64,000 bases of DNA from NCBI GenBank assembly GCA_016721845.1, contig JADKHK010000007.1, positions 159,485 through 223,484 on the forward strand. The letters are read 5' to 3'. The notes under the pieces are model-generated. The model worked only from the letters and a program-made list of their open reading frames with translations, was not told where the DNA came from and did not search any database. The position numbers and the translations under genes are program-made. This stretch comes from Lysobacterales bacterium (GTDB lineage Bacteria; Pseudomonadota; Gammaproteobacteria; Xanthomonadales; Ahniellaceae). Positions 1 to 8,926 of the stretch are shown here, piece by piece; the stretch's first letter is position 1; each line of letters begins with the position of its first letter.

Positions 1-546
1 GCCGATGCTGATGTTGTTCATGATGTAGTGGCCGAACATCATCAGGTCGGTGCCGCTGTCGCGGCCGATGCGGTCGGTGCGGGCCGGGTCGTACATCTGC
101 TCCATCTGCGCCAGCTGTTCGATGTCGAAGACGCTGTGCGCCAGCTCCGGCTGCACCTGCACCGCCACGATCATCGCGAAGAAGGGCAGGAAGAACAGCA
201 GGCCAGAGGCCAGCATCCAGCCCCATTGCGCACGCACTTCGGCCGGAAATTCGGAGACGATGAAGCCGATGGCACGCCACCAGCGCGGATTCGGCGGCCG
301 GTAGAGCAGGGTGTGGGTGCGTTCGACCAGTTGCCCGAGGCGCTCGATCAGCATCGGGCTGTAGCCACGGCGGCGCGCCAGCGCGAGCTGCTGGCACAGG
401 CGTCGGTAGCGTCCCGGCACGTCGGCGGCATTGCAGCCGGCATCGCTCACGGCCGCGTTCGGCTTGCGCTGGTCGGCGACATCGAGCCACGCGGCCAGTG
501 CCTGCCAATCCGCTTCGTGCCGCGCGATGAACTGGTCCTGGCGCAT
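1..546 (-). CDS. SpoIIM-family (DUF95) membrane protein, 3' end outside the window
   Basis: This frame is open from an ATG at 546 to the left edge, so only the first 182 residues are seen. The opening (MRQDQFIARH) followed by RYRRLCQQLALARRRGYSP at about residues 46-64 is the usual start of proteobacterial 'stage II sporulation protein M' proteins, which are integral membrane proteins and have nothing to do with sporulation here. A hydrophobic helix follows at about residues 107-129. Its start codon shares one base with the stop of the upstream RDD gene (TGATG), so the two are translationally coupled. In related bacteria RDD/SpoIIM pairs sit beside MoxR-ATPase and DUF58 genes; those would lie to the left. 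The biochemical role is unknown. Confidence 0.8.
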   Translation of the reverse strand, partial: MRQDQFIARHEADWQALAAWLDVADQRKPNAAVSDAGCNAADVPGRYRRLCQQLALARRRGYSPMLIERLGQLVERTHTLLYRPPNPRWWRAIGFIVSEFPAEVRAQWGWMLASGLLFFLPFFAMIVAVQVQPELAHSVFDIEQLAQMEQMYDPARTDRIGRDSGTDLMMFGHYIMNNISIG

Positions 547-1226
547 CAGCGACCGACGATGTGGTTGGCGTAGCCGAGCAGGCGTTGCACGGCCTGTGCG
601 CCGCGCGCCTGGGTGACGAGGGTCGGCAACAGGCCCGCCAGCTCGATCTGGCGCGCCTCGGTCAGCTGCGGCGCGCGTTCGGCAAAGGCCACGATCACCG
701 CCTGTTCCTCGGCCGGCAGTGCCAGCGCCGGGACATAGCCCGGCACGGCCGGAATGGCGTCGTCGTGGCGACGACGATCGGCATGCACGACCAGGGTGCC
801 GGCGACGAGATCGCCGAGCCGCCGCGCCTGAGGATCGATCGCGCAGCTGAAGAAGCCGAGTGCATAGCCGACCGGCAAGGCATCGACGGTGCGCATCAGA
901 TTGCGGATCAGCGATGCGGTGAAGCCGACCGGCGTGCCGTTCGCATGCACCACCCGCAAGCCGACGACGCGCTTGCCCGGGGTTTGGCCATCCATGAACA
1001 ACTCGAACAGGATCGGGTACACCCACATCAGCACGAACATCAAGATCAGCAGCAGCCCCTGGCCGGCTTCGCCGAGCAGGGAAATCATCATGGCCAGCGA
1101 CATGAACACGCCGGCGCGAATCGCCAGGTCGATCAGCCAGGCCAGCGCACGCGGCGCTGCGCCCGCTGCACGCAAGCGCAAGGCGATGCCTTCCGGAGTC
1201 TCGTGCAGGGCTTCGGTATCGAGCAT
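546..1226 (-). CDS. RDD-family membrane protein
   Basis: A 226-residue protein with a hydrophobic N-terminal half holding an RDD domain: the Arg/Asp pattern is seen in ALAWLIDLAIRAG near residue 25 and the conserved GQTPGKRVVGLRVV near residue 80. A polar C-terminal tail of about 80 residues follows. RDD proteins have two to three membrane helices, and some have been proposed to transport ions or small solutes. I chose the ATG at 1226 because it overlaps the stop of the upstream RDD gene as TGATG; the frame stays open further upstream, but only as antisense to that neighbour. It is the middle gene of a three-gene coupled operon. Confidence 0.85.
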   Translation of the reverse strand: MLDTEALHETPEGIALRLRAAGAAPRALAWLIDLAIRAGVFMSLAMMISLLGEAGQGLLLILMFVLMWVYPILFELFMDGQTPGKRVVGLRVVHANGTPVGFTASLIRNLMRTVDALPVGYALGFFSCAIDPQARRLGDLVAGTLVVHADRRRHDDAIPAVPGYVPALALPAEEQAVIVAFAERAPQLTEARQIELAGLLPTLVTQARGAQAVQRLLGYANHIVGR

Positions 1227-1735
1227 CAGGCCAGGATCACGATGGTGTCGGCGAAGTCGTCGTGCAGGCACCGGCGGCTGTCGCGGAAGATCAGCAGCAC
1301 GTTGAGCAGCGAGATGAAGGGTCCGATCAGGGGGATGTTGCCGATCAACGCGATCGCGAACCAGCGCATGAAGAGATAGCGCGCGAAGTCGACGCGTTCG
1401 CCATCGCTTCGCACCACGCGGATGCCGAGCAGGCGCTTGCCGATGGTCTGGCCGGTGCGATAGATCCCGACCAGATTCACGGTGATGATCGCGATGGCTG
1501 CCGCGACGATCAGCACCACCACGGCGATCATCAGGTTCGGGTTCTTCTGCGCCGCCGGCATCAGGATCGCAACGACGATCGCGACCGGCACCACAACCAG
1601 GGAATCGAGAATCGCTGCGCCCAGGCGCTGTCCGCGTGACGCCAGTGCCATGGCCGGTCCCGGCGCTTCGACATTCGCCAAGGGCGCACGGTAGGGATTG
1701 TCGTCGTCCGGAATGGGGGGTGGCACGGCGTTCAT
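1226..1735 (-). CDS. RDD-family membrane protein, first gene of operon
   Basis: A 169-residue protein. After a proline-rich cytosolic start (PPPIPDDDNPYRAP) comes an RDD domain: GQRLGAAILDSLVVVP at about 34-49 with the conserved R and D residues, then GQTIGKRLLGIRVVRSDG near residue 96. Three or four hydrophobic helices are visible. It is followed with a one-base stop/start overlap by a second RDD gene and then a SpoIIM-type gene, a conserved arrangement in Xanthomonadales. Transcription probably starts in the 85-bp gap shared with the divergent dehydratase gene. Function is not established. Confidence 0.85.
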   Translation of the reverse strand: MNAVPPPIPDDDNPYRAPLANVEAPGPAMALASRGQRLGAAILDSLVVVPVAIVVAILMPAAQKNPNLMIAVVVLIVAAAIAIITVNLVGIYRTGQTIGKRLLGIRVVRSDGERVDFARYLFMRWFAIALIGNIPLIGPFISLLNVLLIFRDSRRCLHDDFADTIVILA

Positions 1736-1820
1736 GGGCCCTCCGATGGCAGAAATCGCACTTTATCAGCAGGGCACGGGGCTTCGATAAGATGGGGCAC
1801 TGGACCCGAAGGACCTGCCC

Positions 1821-2768
1821 GTGATTCCGCCGACCCTGGTCGACATCGAAGCTGCGCGCCAGCGCATTTCCGCGCATGCGCGGCTGACGCCGGTGCTGCG
1901 CGACGAAGCACTCGATGCCGAGATCGGCGCGCGTCTGCATTTCAAGTGCGAGAACCTGCAGCGGGTCGGCGCCTTCAAGTTCCGCGGTGCCTGCAATGCG
2001 GTGTTTGCACTCGACGATGCCGTCGCGGCGCGGGGCGTGATCACGCATTCATCGGGCAACCATGGCGCCGCACTCGCGGCCGCGGCCGCGCTGCGAGGCA
2101 TCCCCGCGCACGTGGTGGTGCCGGAAAACGCCAATGCCCAGAAGCTCCGCAACATCATCGCGGCGGGTGCCACGGTGCATCGCTGCGCGCCGAATCTGGC
2201 CGCGCGCGAGGCGCTCTGCACGGCGCTGGCGCGCGAGACCGGCGCGCGTCTGGTGCATCCTTACACCGAGCCGCTGGTGATTGCCGGACAGGGCACGGCA
2301 GCGCTGGAACTGCTCGATCAGGTCAATGGCATCGATGCCTTCATCGCGCCGGTCGGTGGCGGCGGCCTGATGTCCGGCTGCGCAATCGCCTTGCGCGCCC
2401 GCTCGCCGCACACGACGCTGATCGGCGCCGAGCCGGTCGGCGCGGATGATGCGCAGCGTTCGCTCGCGGCCGGTCACGTGGTGCCGGTGGAACGCCCGGA
2501 ATCGATCTGCGATGGCCTGCTCGCGACCCTCGGCGAGATCAATCACCGTGTGCTCGCGCAGCATCGCGTCGAAGTGCTGACGGTGGACGACGGCGCCGTG
2601 CGTGCGGCCATGCGGCGCCTGTGGGAACGACTCAAGCTGGTCGTCGAGCCGAGTTCGGCGATCACCTACGCGGTACTGCAGGCGCAGCGCGAACGCTTCC
2701 GCGGTCAGCGCGTCGGCGTGCTGCTCAGTGGCGGCAATGTCGATCTGGACGCGATCCCCGCGTTCTAG
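1821..2768 (+). CDS. PLP-dependent threonine/serine dehydratase (or serine racemase-like)
   Basis: A 315-residue fold-type II PLP enzyme. The PLP lysine is K53 in GAFKFRGA, HSSGNHGAAL follows, and the phosphate-binding glycine loop PVGGGGLMSG lies near residue 175. It has only the catalytic domain and no C-terminal ACT regulatory domain, so it resembles catabolic threonine dehydratases and serine racemase-type enzymes more than biosynthetic IlvA. It would deaminate L-threonine or L-serine to the 2-oxo acid and ammonia. The start is GTG at 1821. It stands alone, divergent from the RDD operon. Substrate choice cannot be read from the sequence. Confidence 0.88.
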   Translation: MIPPTLVDIEAARQRISAHARLTPVLRDEALDAEIGARLHFKCENLQRVGAFKFRGACNAVFALDDAVAARGVITHSSGNHGAALAAAAALRGIPAHVVVPENANAQKLRNIIAAGATVHRCAPNLAAREALCTALARETGARLVHPYTEPLVIAGQGTAALELLDQVNGIDAFIAPVGGGGLMSGCAIALRARSPHTTLIGAEPVGADDAQRSLAAGHVVPVERPESICDGLLATLGEINHRVLAQHRVEVLTVDDGAVRAAMRRLWERLKLVVEPSSAITYAVLQAQRERFRGQRVGVLLSGGNVDLDAIPAF

Positions 2769-2778
2769 ACGCGCGCGC

Positions 2779-3765
2779 TCAGCCGGCAGACGCGATCGCG
2801 GTTGCCTGGGCCTTGCGCCACTGCATGAAGTCCGCGCGCGCCGCGGCATTGCGGCCATCACGCTCGCCGGCCAACAGGGCATCGCGGATGCCGTATGCCT
2901 CCATGCTGCGCAGTCGAACGATTTCGCGTCGCACCTCATCGCGATTCCGATCCGACACGCCGACGGCGGTTGGCGCCCGCTGCAGTCGTACGGCATCGAG
3001 ATGCTGCAATCGCCGCAATTGCCAATCGAATGCCGCGCGGGTCGGAAACAACTGCGAGCTCTCGATCTGCAAGGGATTGGACCAGCATGCAGCGATCAGG
3101 TCCCAGCCGCGGCGATGCCGTTCCGTCGCCACGTCAGGCGGTTCATGCAGGACGACCGCATCGACCGCAAAGCGGAATCGCCGGCCTTCGCGCAGGATCA
3201 CCTGCGCATGTGCATAGCAGTTGCAGCGCAGTCCGCCCCCATCCGGCACCGGCAGTTCGCAGCGCAGCGAACGCAGGAACGCGACATTGTTCGACGAATA
3301 GCATTCGAGTCGGCCATCGGGCCGGTCCCAGACGTAACCGAAATCCATCACCGTCGCCGCAATGCCGGTCGGGGTCGGGTCGTCGTAGAGGGTGAGGCCG
3401 CCGACGGCATCGGCGGTGCCTTCGCGCAACGGTGCGGTCAACCGGTCCAGCCAGTCGTCGCGCACCGGCCTGCAATCGCCGTCGAGATAGACGACAAATC
3501 GGCCGCGCGCATGGTTGGCCGCCCGATTCTTCTGCACATCGTAGTCGAGGCCTACGGCGTCGATCACGCGCACCGGAACGCATGATGCCGCGACCAGCTG
3601 CTGCACCCGCCCGTCGCCGACGGCATCGGTGATCAGGATCTCGGCGTCGTTGCGTGCGGCGATCGTGCTCAACGCGGCGAGTGCGGCGTGCAAGCTACTG
3701 AAGCTCTGTCCATCGGTGACGTTGAACGATTCGGTGACCAGCGAAAATTCGGGCGATGTCATCAC
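2779..3765 (-). CDS. Family 2 glycosyltransferase-like protein
   Basis: A 328-residue protein with a GT-A fold start: an N-terminal strand (FSLVTESFNV), KNRAANHARGRFVVYLDGD at about 79-97 with the metal/nucleotide-binding DGD motif (D95, D97), and an acceptor-side region with YSSNNVAFLRS. There are no clear membrane helices, so it should act in the cytosol on a nucleotide sugar. The acceptor is unknown. It begins 12 bases after the lipase foldase stop on the same strand and may be cotranscribed, though no functional link to the lipase is evident. Two ATGs occur in a row; the first is used here. Confidence 0.75.
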   Translation of the reverse strand: MMTSPEFSLVTESFNVTDGQSFSSLHAALAALSTIAARNDAEILITDAVGDGRVQQLVAASCVPVRVIDAVGLDYDVQKNRAANHARGRFVVYLDGDCRPVRDDWLDRLTAPLREGTADAVGGLTLYDDPTPTGIAATVMDFGYVWDRPDGRLECYSSNNVAFLRSLRCELPVPDGGGLRCNCYAHAQVILREGRRFRFAVDAVVLHEPPDVATERHRRGWDLIAACWSNPLQIESSQLFPTRAAFDWQLRRLQHLDAVRLQRAPTAVGVSDRNRDEVRREIVRLRSMEAYGIRDALLAGERDGRNAAARADFMQWRKAQATAIASAG

Positions 3766-3777
3766 CGCATTCTAGGG

Positions 3778-4839
3778 TCACAACTGCCCGATGGCTTCCA
3801 GCGACGCGACGCGGCGTTGCTCGGCGGCGTCGAAACTGCGCTCGCGCAATTGCGTGATGGCGCGATCACGGCCGGCGCCATCAAGGCGGACGTCGGCCCG
3901 CAAGGCATCGCGGGCCTGAACGTAGGCGCGCACTCGGGCGTCCCAGGCGGCCTGCTCGGCATCGGCCTGGGCCAGGCGTTGCGCCGCTTCGGCGCCGAAC
4001 AGGGCCTCGCGCTCGCTCTGTCGCTGTGCCGGGTCCAGCCGCAGCGCGTCGAACTGGCGATTCTGCTCATCGACCAGCAAGGCCGTGTTCGCTTCCTGCA
4101 TGCCCGCGCGCTGTTCCGGACTCAGGCGCGCATCAAGTTCGTCGAGACGCTGCCGGCGTGCGCGCTCGTCCAGCGCGTCGTCCGCCATCACGTCACGACG
4201 ATCCAGGGTGTATTCGGTATAGCGTTCCTCGTCGCCGAAGAAGGCCTCGGCCATGGCCGTGTCGAGCAGCCGCTGGCGCAGTTCGTGGACGCGTGCGAGG
4301 CGCTCGCGCAGATCATCGCCGGGCGGGACGTTCATCGACGCGAGTGCCTGCTGGTAGTCGACGTAGCGATCGAACAATGCCGCGACGTCGGCCGCAACGA
4401 CATCACCGTGCAGGGCTCGCACATGCGCGAGCAGCAACGCGCGGATCGCGGCGACATCGCGCTCGCCGAGGGCGCTCAGGAAATAGTCGAACAGGCGGCG
4501 CAGTTCGAGACTGGCAACGACACGGCCACTCGCGTCCAGCGTCACTGCGCCATCGGGTTCGCTGTCGCGCAGCGACGCCGGCCAAGTGAGCGAAGCGGCC
4601 ACGGTCGGATCCGTGGCGGACGGCGTGTCCGCTGCAGGTGCTGCGACGCGGGTTGATTCGATCGCGTCGGACGACGTCCCGGACGGCGCGTCCACCGTGT
4701 CTGCTGCGCGGGGGCGGCGCTCTTCGGCAGCGCGTGTCTGCCACCACAGTGCCGCACCGGCCAGCAGCAACAATGCACTGACCGCGACAACAAGACGGCC
4801 CGGTCGAGACCGGGCCGTCGCATGCTTCATGGGCATCAT
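3778..4839 (-). CDS. lifO: Lipase-specific foldase (lipase chaperone)
   Basis: A 353-residue periplasmic foldase anchored by one N-terminal helix (about residues 16-33). An Ala/Pro/Thr-rich linker follows, then the family signature RRLFDYFLSALGE at 114-126, whose Rx1x2FDY(F/C)L core is required for activating the lipase. The rest is helical and charged, as expected for the extended helical clasp that wraps the lipase. It lies directly downstream of the lipase gene (13-base gap), the standard lip-lif order. A second ATG three codons in is an alternative start. The gene is intact, with a length normal for the family. Confidence 0.93.
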   Translation of the reverse strand: MMPMKHATARSRPGRLVVAVSALLLLAGAALWWQTRAAEERRPRAADTVDAPSGTSSDAIESTRVAAPAADTPSATDPTVAASLTWPASLRDSEPDGAVTLDASGRVVASLELRRLFDYFLSALGERDVAAIRALLLAHVRALHGDVVAADVAALFDRYVDYQQALASMNVPPGDDLRERLARVHELRQRLLDTAMAEAFFGDEERYTEYTLDRRDVMADDALDERARRQRLDELDARLSPEQRAGMQEANTALLVDEQNRQFDALRLDPAQRQSEREALFGAEAAQRLAQADAEQAAWDARVRAYVQARDALRADVRLDGAGRDRAITQLRERSFDAAEQRRVASLEAIGQL

Positions 4840-4852
4840 GCCGCTGCTGCGA

Positions 4853-5785
4853 TCACAGTCCGGCGGACTTCAGCCGGTTCGCCTGCGTGCGGATCACCGA
4901 CACCGGGTTCGACGCAAACAAGCCGCGCAGACCGAAGATCTGGTTGACCTCGTCGAGGTGGTTCCAGCCGTAGTCGTCGCGCAACACGACGCCGAGGTGC
5001 GAGGAGCACTGCCCGACCAGTCCGTCGTTCTGCTCGAAACCGAAGAACAGGGCCCCGGCACCCAGCATCGCGTCGCTGGCATCAAAGACATTGGTCAGCA
5101 CCGACGTGCCACCCCACGAGTAGTAGCGCACGCCGTTCACGCTGCTCGCGCCCTGGCCGCAGCGGTAGCTCGGCAGGCCCTGCGGATGGCGGGCATTGAA
5201 GGCGGCGGAACCGGACGACGAGAGCGACGCCAGCGCGCCGAGCGCGTACTGCGGATCGCTGTTGCCGGAGAGAAAGCCGATCAGGCTGGACAAGGCATCG
5301 ACGAAACCGGCGACCAGCGGCCGCAACGGCGAGCCGGCCGGCAAGGTGGTGGCGAGCGCATCGGCGACCTTGCTGCCGGTATGCGGCGAGCCGACCGAGG
5401 TGACCGAGGCGACCAGGTCCGGACGCACCGACGCGACGTAGCGCGCGGTCGGTCCGCCATGGCTGTGCCCGATCAGGTTGAACTTCTGGTAGCCGTAGAT
5501 GGCACGCAGGTTCACCAGGTCGCGGATCAGTTGTTCGCCGCGTACTTCGGTGTAGTTCGAGGCCGAGACGCTGCCGATGAAGACCTTGGCGCCGCCGGCG
5601 CGCAGGTCGGACGGCACGCCGTACCAGTAGTCGTAGACGCCGAACAGCGAATCGAATCCGAGCAGGCCGTGCACCAGCACGATCGGGTAACGCGTCTTGG
5701 TGTAGTCGGATTGCGCCGATGCCAGCGGCGCAATGCCGAACAGGGCGACGACGAGCAACAGTCGGGACAGCAGTGTGCGGATCAT
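4853..5785 (-). CDS. lipA: Secreted triacylglycerol lipase, family I
   Basis: A 310-residue lipase precursor with a signal peptide (residues 1-24, ending ASA before QSDYTKTRYP). The oxyanion-hole motif is VHGLLGFD, the nucleophile S108 sits in GHSHGG, the acid is D254 (QNDGLV) and the base is H276 (WNHLDEVNQ). C209 and C260 can form the disulfide typical of Pseudomonas/Burkholderia lipases. It would be exported by Sec, folded by the foldase encoded next to it, and secreted by a type II system. A well-formed inverted repeat lies about 85 bases upstream in an AT-rich patch. Confidence 0.94.
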   Translation of the reverse strand: MIRTLLSRLLLVVALFGIAPLASAQSDYTKTRYPIVLVHGLLGFDSLFGVYDYWYGVPSDLRAGGAKVFIGSVSASNYTEVRGEQLIRDLVNLRAIYGYQKFNLIGHSHGGPTARYVASVRPDLVASVTSVGSPHTGSKVADALATTLPAGSPLRPLVAGFVDALSSLIGFLSGNSDPQYALGALASLSSSGSAAFNARHPQGLPSYRCGQGASSVNGVRYYSWGGTSVLTNVFDASDAMLGAGALFFGFEQNDGLVGQCSSHLGVVLRDDYGWNHLDEVNQIFGLRGLFASNPVSVIRTQANRLKSAGL

Positions 5786-5868
5786 GAGACTCCCCTGGAT
5801 GTGTGCGTGGTGGCCGTCGCGCGATCTTGATCGTCACGCTGACGGCAACCGCACCATAGTGCCAAGTC

Positions 5869-5900
5869 GGTCACAAATCAAACGTGTGTTTCAAGTGACC
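5869..5900. promoter_or_regulatory. Inverted repeat upstream of the lipase gene
   Basis: GGTCAC at 5869-5874 is mirrored by GTGACC at 5895-5900, with a nested AAAC/GTTT pair around GTGT in the middle. The patch is AT-rich within a GC-rich genome and lies 84 bases before the lipase start, where an activator or repressor site would be expected. No regulator gene is adjacent. The binding protein is unknown; the assignment as an operator is inference. Confidence 0.4.
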
Positions 5901-5927
5901 GTTTTGCACTGCAACAGGGAAGGCGAC

Positions 5928-5955
5928 GGGCAGCGGTCCCGTGGGGCCGCCGCCC
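5928..5955 (-). terminator. Possible hairpin after the M16 protease pair
   Basis: A GC-rich 13-bp imperfect stem lies just beyond the stop of the M16 gene. It has one mismatch and one wobble pair and no T-run behind it, so it is a weak candidate for a factor-independent terminator. It separates the protease pair from the lipase promoter region. Confidence 0.3.
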
Positions 5956-5966
5956 ATCCGGATGCA

Positions 5967-7373
5967 TCACTTGGCGTCGACGAACTTGCCGAAGTCCTTG
6001 AGCTGCGCAACCACGGCGGCGTCACCGACGACGACGATCGACTGCTGTTCCGGCGCGAAATACTTCTGGCCGATCGCCTGGACTTGCGCGGCGTCGACGG
6101 CACGCACCTTGGGCACGAACTCGCCGAGGAATTCGGGGGGCAGGCCGACCAGCCAGTTGTTCGCCAGCGAGCCGGCGACGGCACCCTGCAACTGGTTGCT
6201 GATCAGGTAACCGCCGGCGATGTAGCGCTTGTTCATGTCGAGCTCGGCGGCACTCACGGCCTCGGCGCCGATGCGCTTGTACTCGGCGAAGAACTCGCCG
6301 AGTGCGGCACCGGTGACGTCGTTGCGTACGTCGGCCGAGGCGATCAGGGCGCCACCCGCGACCTGGGCGCGATAGCCGAGTCCGGCGCCGTAGGTATAAC
6401 CCTTGTCCTCGCGCAGGTTCTGCATCAGCCGGCTGCTGAAGCCGCCGCCGAGAATGGTGCTGGCGACCCGCAACGGGATGTAGTCGGCATCGGTCGCCGG
6501 CACCGCAGGGCGGCCGATGCGCAGCGCCGATTGCACGCTGCCGCTGCGTTCCAGATGCACGAAGCTGGGCGTGGCGCTGACCGGCGAAGCGGTCGTTGCA
6601 GCGGCGGGCTTCCCTTCGACCTGCCAATCGCCGAAGCGATCCTGCGCGAGCTTGAACGCGGCGTCGGCATCAATGCGGCCGGCGATGACCAGCAGGGTCT
6701 GGTCCGGTCGCAGGCGTTGCTTGTAGGCCGACACCAACTTGTCGCGGGTGATCGCGTTGATGCCGTCCTCGGTGTTCTGCGTGCGCGCATACGGATGCTC
6801 GCCATACACCGCTTTCAGGATGGCGCGCTCGGCGCGGAAGCCGGGCTGCGCTTCCGCCGCCTTCAGCCCCTGCAGCGCATTGGCCTTGGCGAGAGCGATC
6901 TCCGACTCGGGAAAGCTGGGGTGACGCACGATCTCGGCAAGCAGGCCGAGCATCGGCCCGGCATTGCTGGCGAGCGCATCGGCGGAGACGACGAGACCGT
7001 CATTGCTCGCGAATGCACCGACACCGCCGCCCAACGATTGCGCCGTCTCGGCGATGTGTTTCGAATCACGCTGGTCGGTGCCTTCGCTGAGCAGACCCGC
7101 GAGCGTCGAGGCGAAACCCGGCGTGGTCGCTTCGTCGGCGGCGAGGCCGGCGTTCTTGAACGCGAGCACGTAGTCGACGCGCGGCATGCCGTCGCGGGCG
7201 ACCACCCACACGGTCAGGCCGTTGGCGAGCGTGCGCTTGGCGATGTCAGGCACCGGCAACGGCTTGTCGGCGGCGTAGGCCGGCAGGTCTTTCGGCATCA
7301 CCGGCGCATCGGCGGCGTTTGCGGCAGGAACGATCAGGGCGCCGATCAGCAGGGCAAGGATGGACTTGGTCAT
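5967..7373 (-). CDS. M16-family peptidase-like protein without the zinc motif
   Basis: A 468-residue periplasmic M16 protein with a signal peptide (MTKSILALLIGALIVPAANA). It keeps the M16 fold, including the RTLANGLTVWV opening and the R/Y region GYTYGAGLGYR near residue 325, but where HxxEH is expected there is no such motif (TPGFASTLAGLLSEGT). It is therefore the non-catalytic partner. It begins 10 bases after the stop of a catalytic M16 gene, with the ribosome site GAGGAG overlapping that stop. Pairs of this kind (PqqL/YmxG-type, or mitochondrial MPP alpha/beta) form heterodimers. The start at 7373 is preferred over 7400 because it begins the signal peptide. Confidence 0.87.
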   Translation of the reverse strand: MTKSILALLIGALIVPAANAADAPVMPKDLPAYAADKPLPVPDIAKRTLANGLTVWVVARDGMPRVDYVLAFKNAGLAADEATTPGFASTLAGLLSEGTDQRDSKHIAETAQSLGGGVGAFASNDGLVVSADALASNAGPMLGLLAEIVRHPSFPESEIALAKANALQGLKAAEAQPGFRAERAILKAVYGEHPYARTQNTEDGINAITRDKLVSAYKQRLRPDQTLLVIAGRIDADAAFKLAQDRFGDWQVEGKPAAATTASPVSATPSFVHLERSGSVQSALRIGRPAVPATDADYIPLRVASTILGGGFSSRLMQNLREDKGYTYGAGLGYRAQVAGGALIASADVRNDVTGAALGEFFAEYKRIGAEAVSAAELDMNKRYIAGGYLISNQLQGAVAGSLANNWLVGLPPEFLGEFVPKVRAVDAAQVQAIGQKYFAPEQQSIVVVGDAAVVAQLKDFGKFVDAK

Positions 7374-7383
7374 GGCGGGCTCC

Positions 7384-8766
7384 TCACTTCTTCTCGGCAT
7401 CGGTGGCGAGCATCGCCGCCGGTTTGCGATCGATCACGGTACGGTTGGCGACGGTCAGGTATTTCGCCGCGACGCGTTTCAGGTCATCCGAGGTTACTGC
7501 CTGGATCCAGCCCGGCACCTGGTTCGCGACCTTGGCATCGCCCCACAGCGCCTGGTATTTCGCGAGCGTGTCGGCTCGGCTCAGGAAACTTTCCAGACTG
7601 TTGTTCCAGTCCGCCAGCATCGCCGTCTTCACGCGCGCCAGTTCGGCATCGGACACGCCGTCCTTCACGATCTGCGCGATCTGCGCGTCCATTTCGGCGA
7701 GCACGTCCTCGACCTTGACGTCCGGCTTGTACAGCGCGAACAGGGTGAGCAAGGTCGGGCCGTCGTATTCGAACGGACCGGTGAGGCCGAACAGCGAATC
7801 GATGTTCAGGGCCATGGTCTTGCCTTTCACTAGCCCCTGGTACAGACGCGAGGCATCGCCACCGGCCAGCACGTCGGCGAGGACCGCCATCGGTGCCTGG
7901 TCCTTGCTGCCGCGCTCGGCAATCTTGTAGCCGATCGCCACCGCCGGTACCTGCGCCAGCGCGTCGGATTGGGTGATGCGCTTCTCGGCGGTGTTCAGGG
8001 GTTCGTCCACGTCCGGACGTTTCGGGGTATCGCGCCGGGCGATCTTGCCGAAGTACTTCTCGGCCAGTGCGAAGCCTTGCTCCGGGGTGACGTCGCCGGC
8101 CAGCGACAGCACCGCGTTGTTCGGACCGTAGTAGTCGCGATGGAAGGCGCGCACGTCGTCGAGCTTGGCGCTTTCCAGGTCGACGAAGCTGCCATAGCCG
8201 TCGTGATTGTTCTCCCACTTCGCGAACGCCTGCTGGCTGATGTCGATCCACATGAAACCGCCGTAGGGCTGGTTCTTCACGTTGACGCGGATCTCTTCCT
8301 TGACCACATCCTGCTGGTTCTTCAGCGTCTTCTCGTTGAAGTCGAGTGTGGTCATGCGGTCGGCTTCGAGCCACAGGATCGGTTCCAGCGCCGACACCGG
8401 CGCGATCTCGATGTAGTTGGTGAAGTCCGGGCGGGTCGAGCCGTTGTTGCGGCCACCGCCACCGGTGATGACCTTGTCGAAGGTGCCTTCCGGCGCGTTC
8501 GGCGTGCCTTCGAACATCAGGTGTTCGAACAGGTGCGCGAAGCCGGTACGGTTCTTCGGCTCGGAGCGCATGCCGACCTTGTAGACGACGCTGAGGCCCA
8601 CCACCGGCGCGCTGTGGTCTTCGCTGACGACGACGGTCAGGCCGTTGTCCAGCGTCTTCACCGCGATCGGCAGGTCGAAACGGTCCGCATCGCCGGCGAA
8701 GGTGGAGGCAGAGAGGGACAGCCCGATCAAGACGGGCAGGAACTTGGGAGTACGCAACGCGGACAT
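7384..8766 (-). CDS. M16-family zinc peptidase, catalytic member of a pair
   Basis: A 460-residue M16 metallopeptidase. The inverted zinc motif HLFEH is at 78-82, with the third ligand E158 in VVKEEIR, giving the family spacing of 76 residues. An N-terminal signal peptide (…SLSASTFAGD) points to the periplasm. The C-terminal half is the usual degenerate second M16 repeat. It would cleave small peptides enclosed between the two half-shells, and it is followed by a gene for the metal-free partner. The start at 8766 is chosen for a proper signal peptide; an in-frame ATG at 8799 is an alternative. Confidence 0.9.
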   Translation of the reverse strand: MSALRTPKFLPVLIGLSLSASTFAGDADRFDLPIAVKTLDNGLTVVVSEDHSAPVVGLSVVYKVGMRSEPKNRTGFAHLFEHLMFEGTPNAPEGTFDKVITGGGGRNNGSTRPDFTNYIEIAPVSALEPILWLEADRMTTLDFNEKTLKNQQDVVKEEIRVNVKNQPYGGFMWIDISQQAFAKWENNHDGYGSFVDLESAKLDDVRAFHRDYYGPNNAVLSLAGDVTPEQGFALAEKYFGKIARRDTPKRPDVDEPLNTAEKRITQSDALAQVPAVAIGYKIAERGSKDQAPMAVLADVLAGGDASRLYQGLVKGKTMALNIDSLFGLTGPFEYDGPTLLTLFALYKPDVKVEDVLAEMDAQIAQIVKDGVSDAELARVKTAMLADWNNSLESFLSRADTLAKYQALWGDAKVANQVPGWIQAVTSDDLKRVAAKYLTVANRTVIDRKPAAMLATDAEKK

Positions 8767-8926
8767 GAATGTCGACCCGACGCAGTGAATGGAACGCACA
8801 GCCTAGCCGGCCCGGACGACGATCAAGCGGGCCATACGTCATTTCCGACACCGTTGGTCACGTTGCCGCCATTGCCCGCGACCGGGTCGGCTCCGTACAG
8901 TCGGATCGATTGATCGGGGAAGTCGT

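Noticed and set aside
546..2048. 500-codon frame joining the RDD gene to sequence upstream
   Set aside because: The upstream part runs over the other RDD gene in a different frame and the divergent dehydratase; the overlap TGATG at 1226 fixes the true start.
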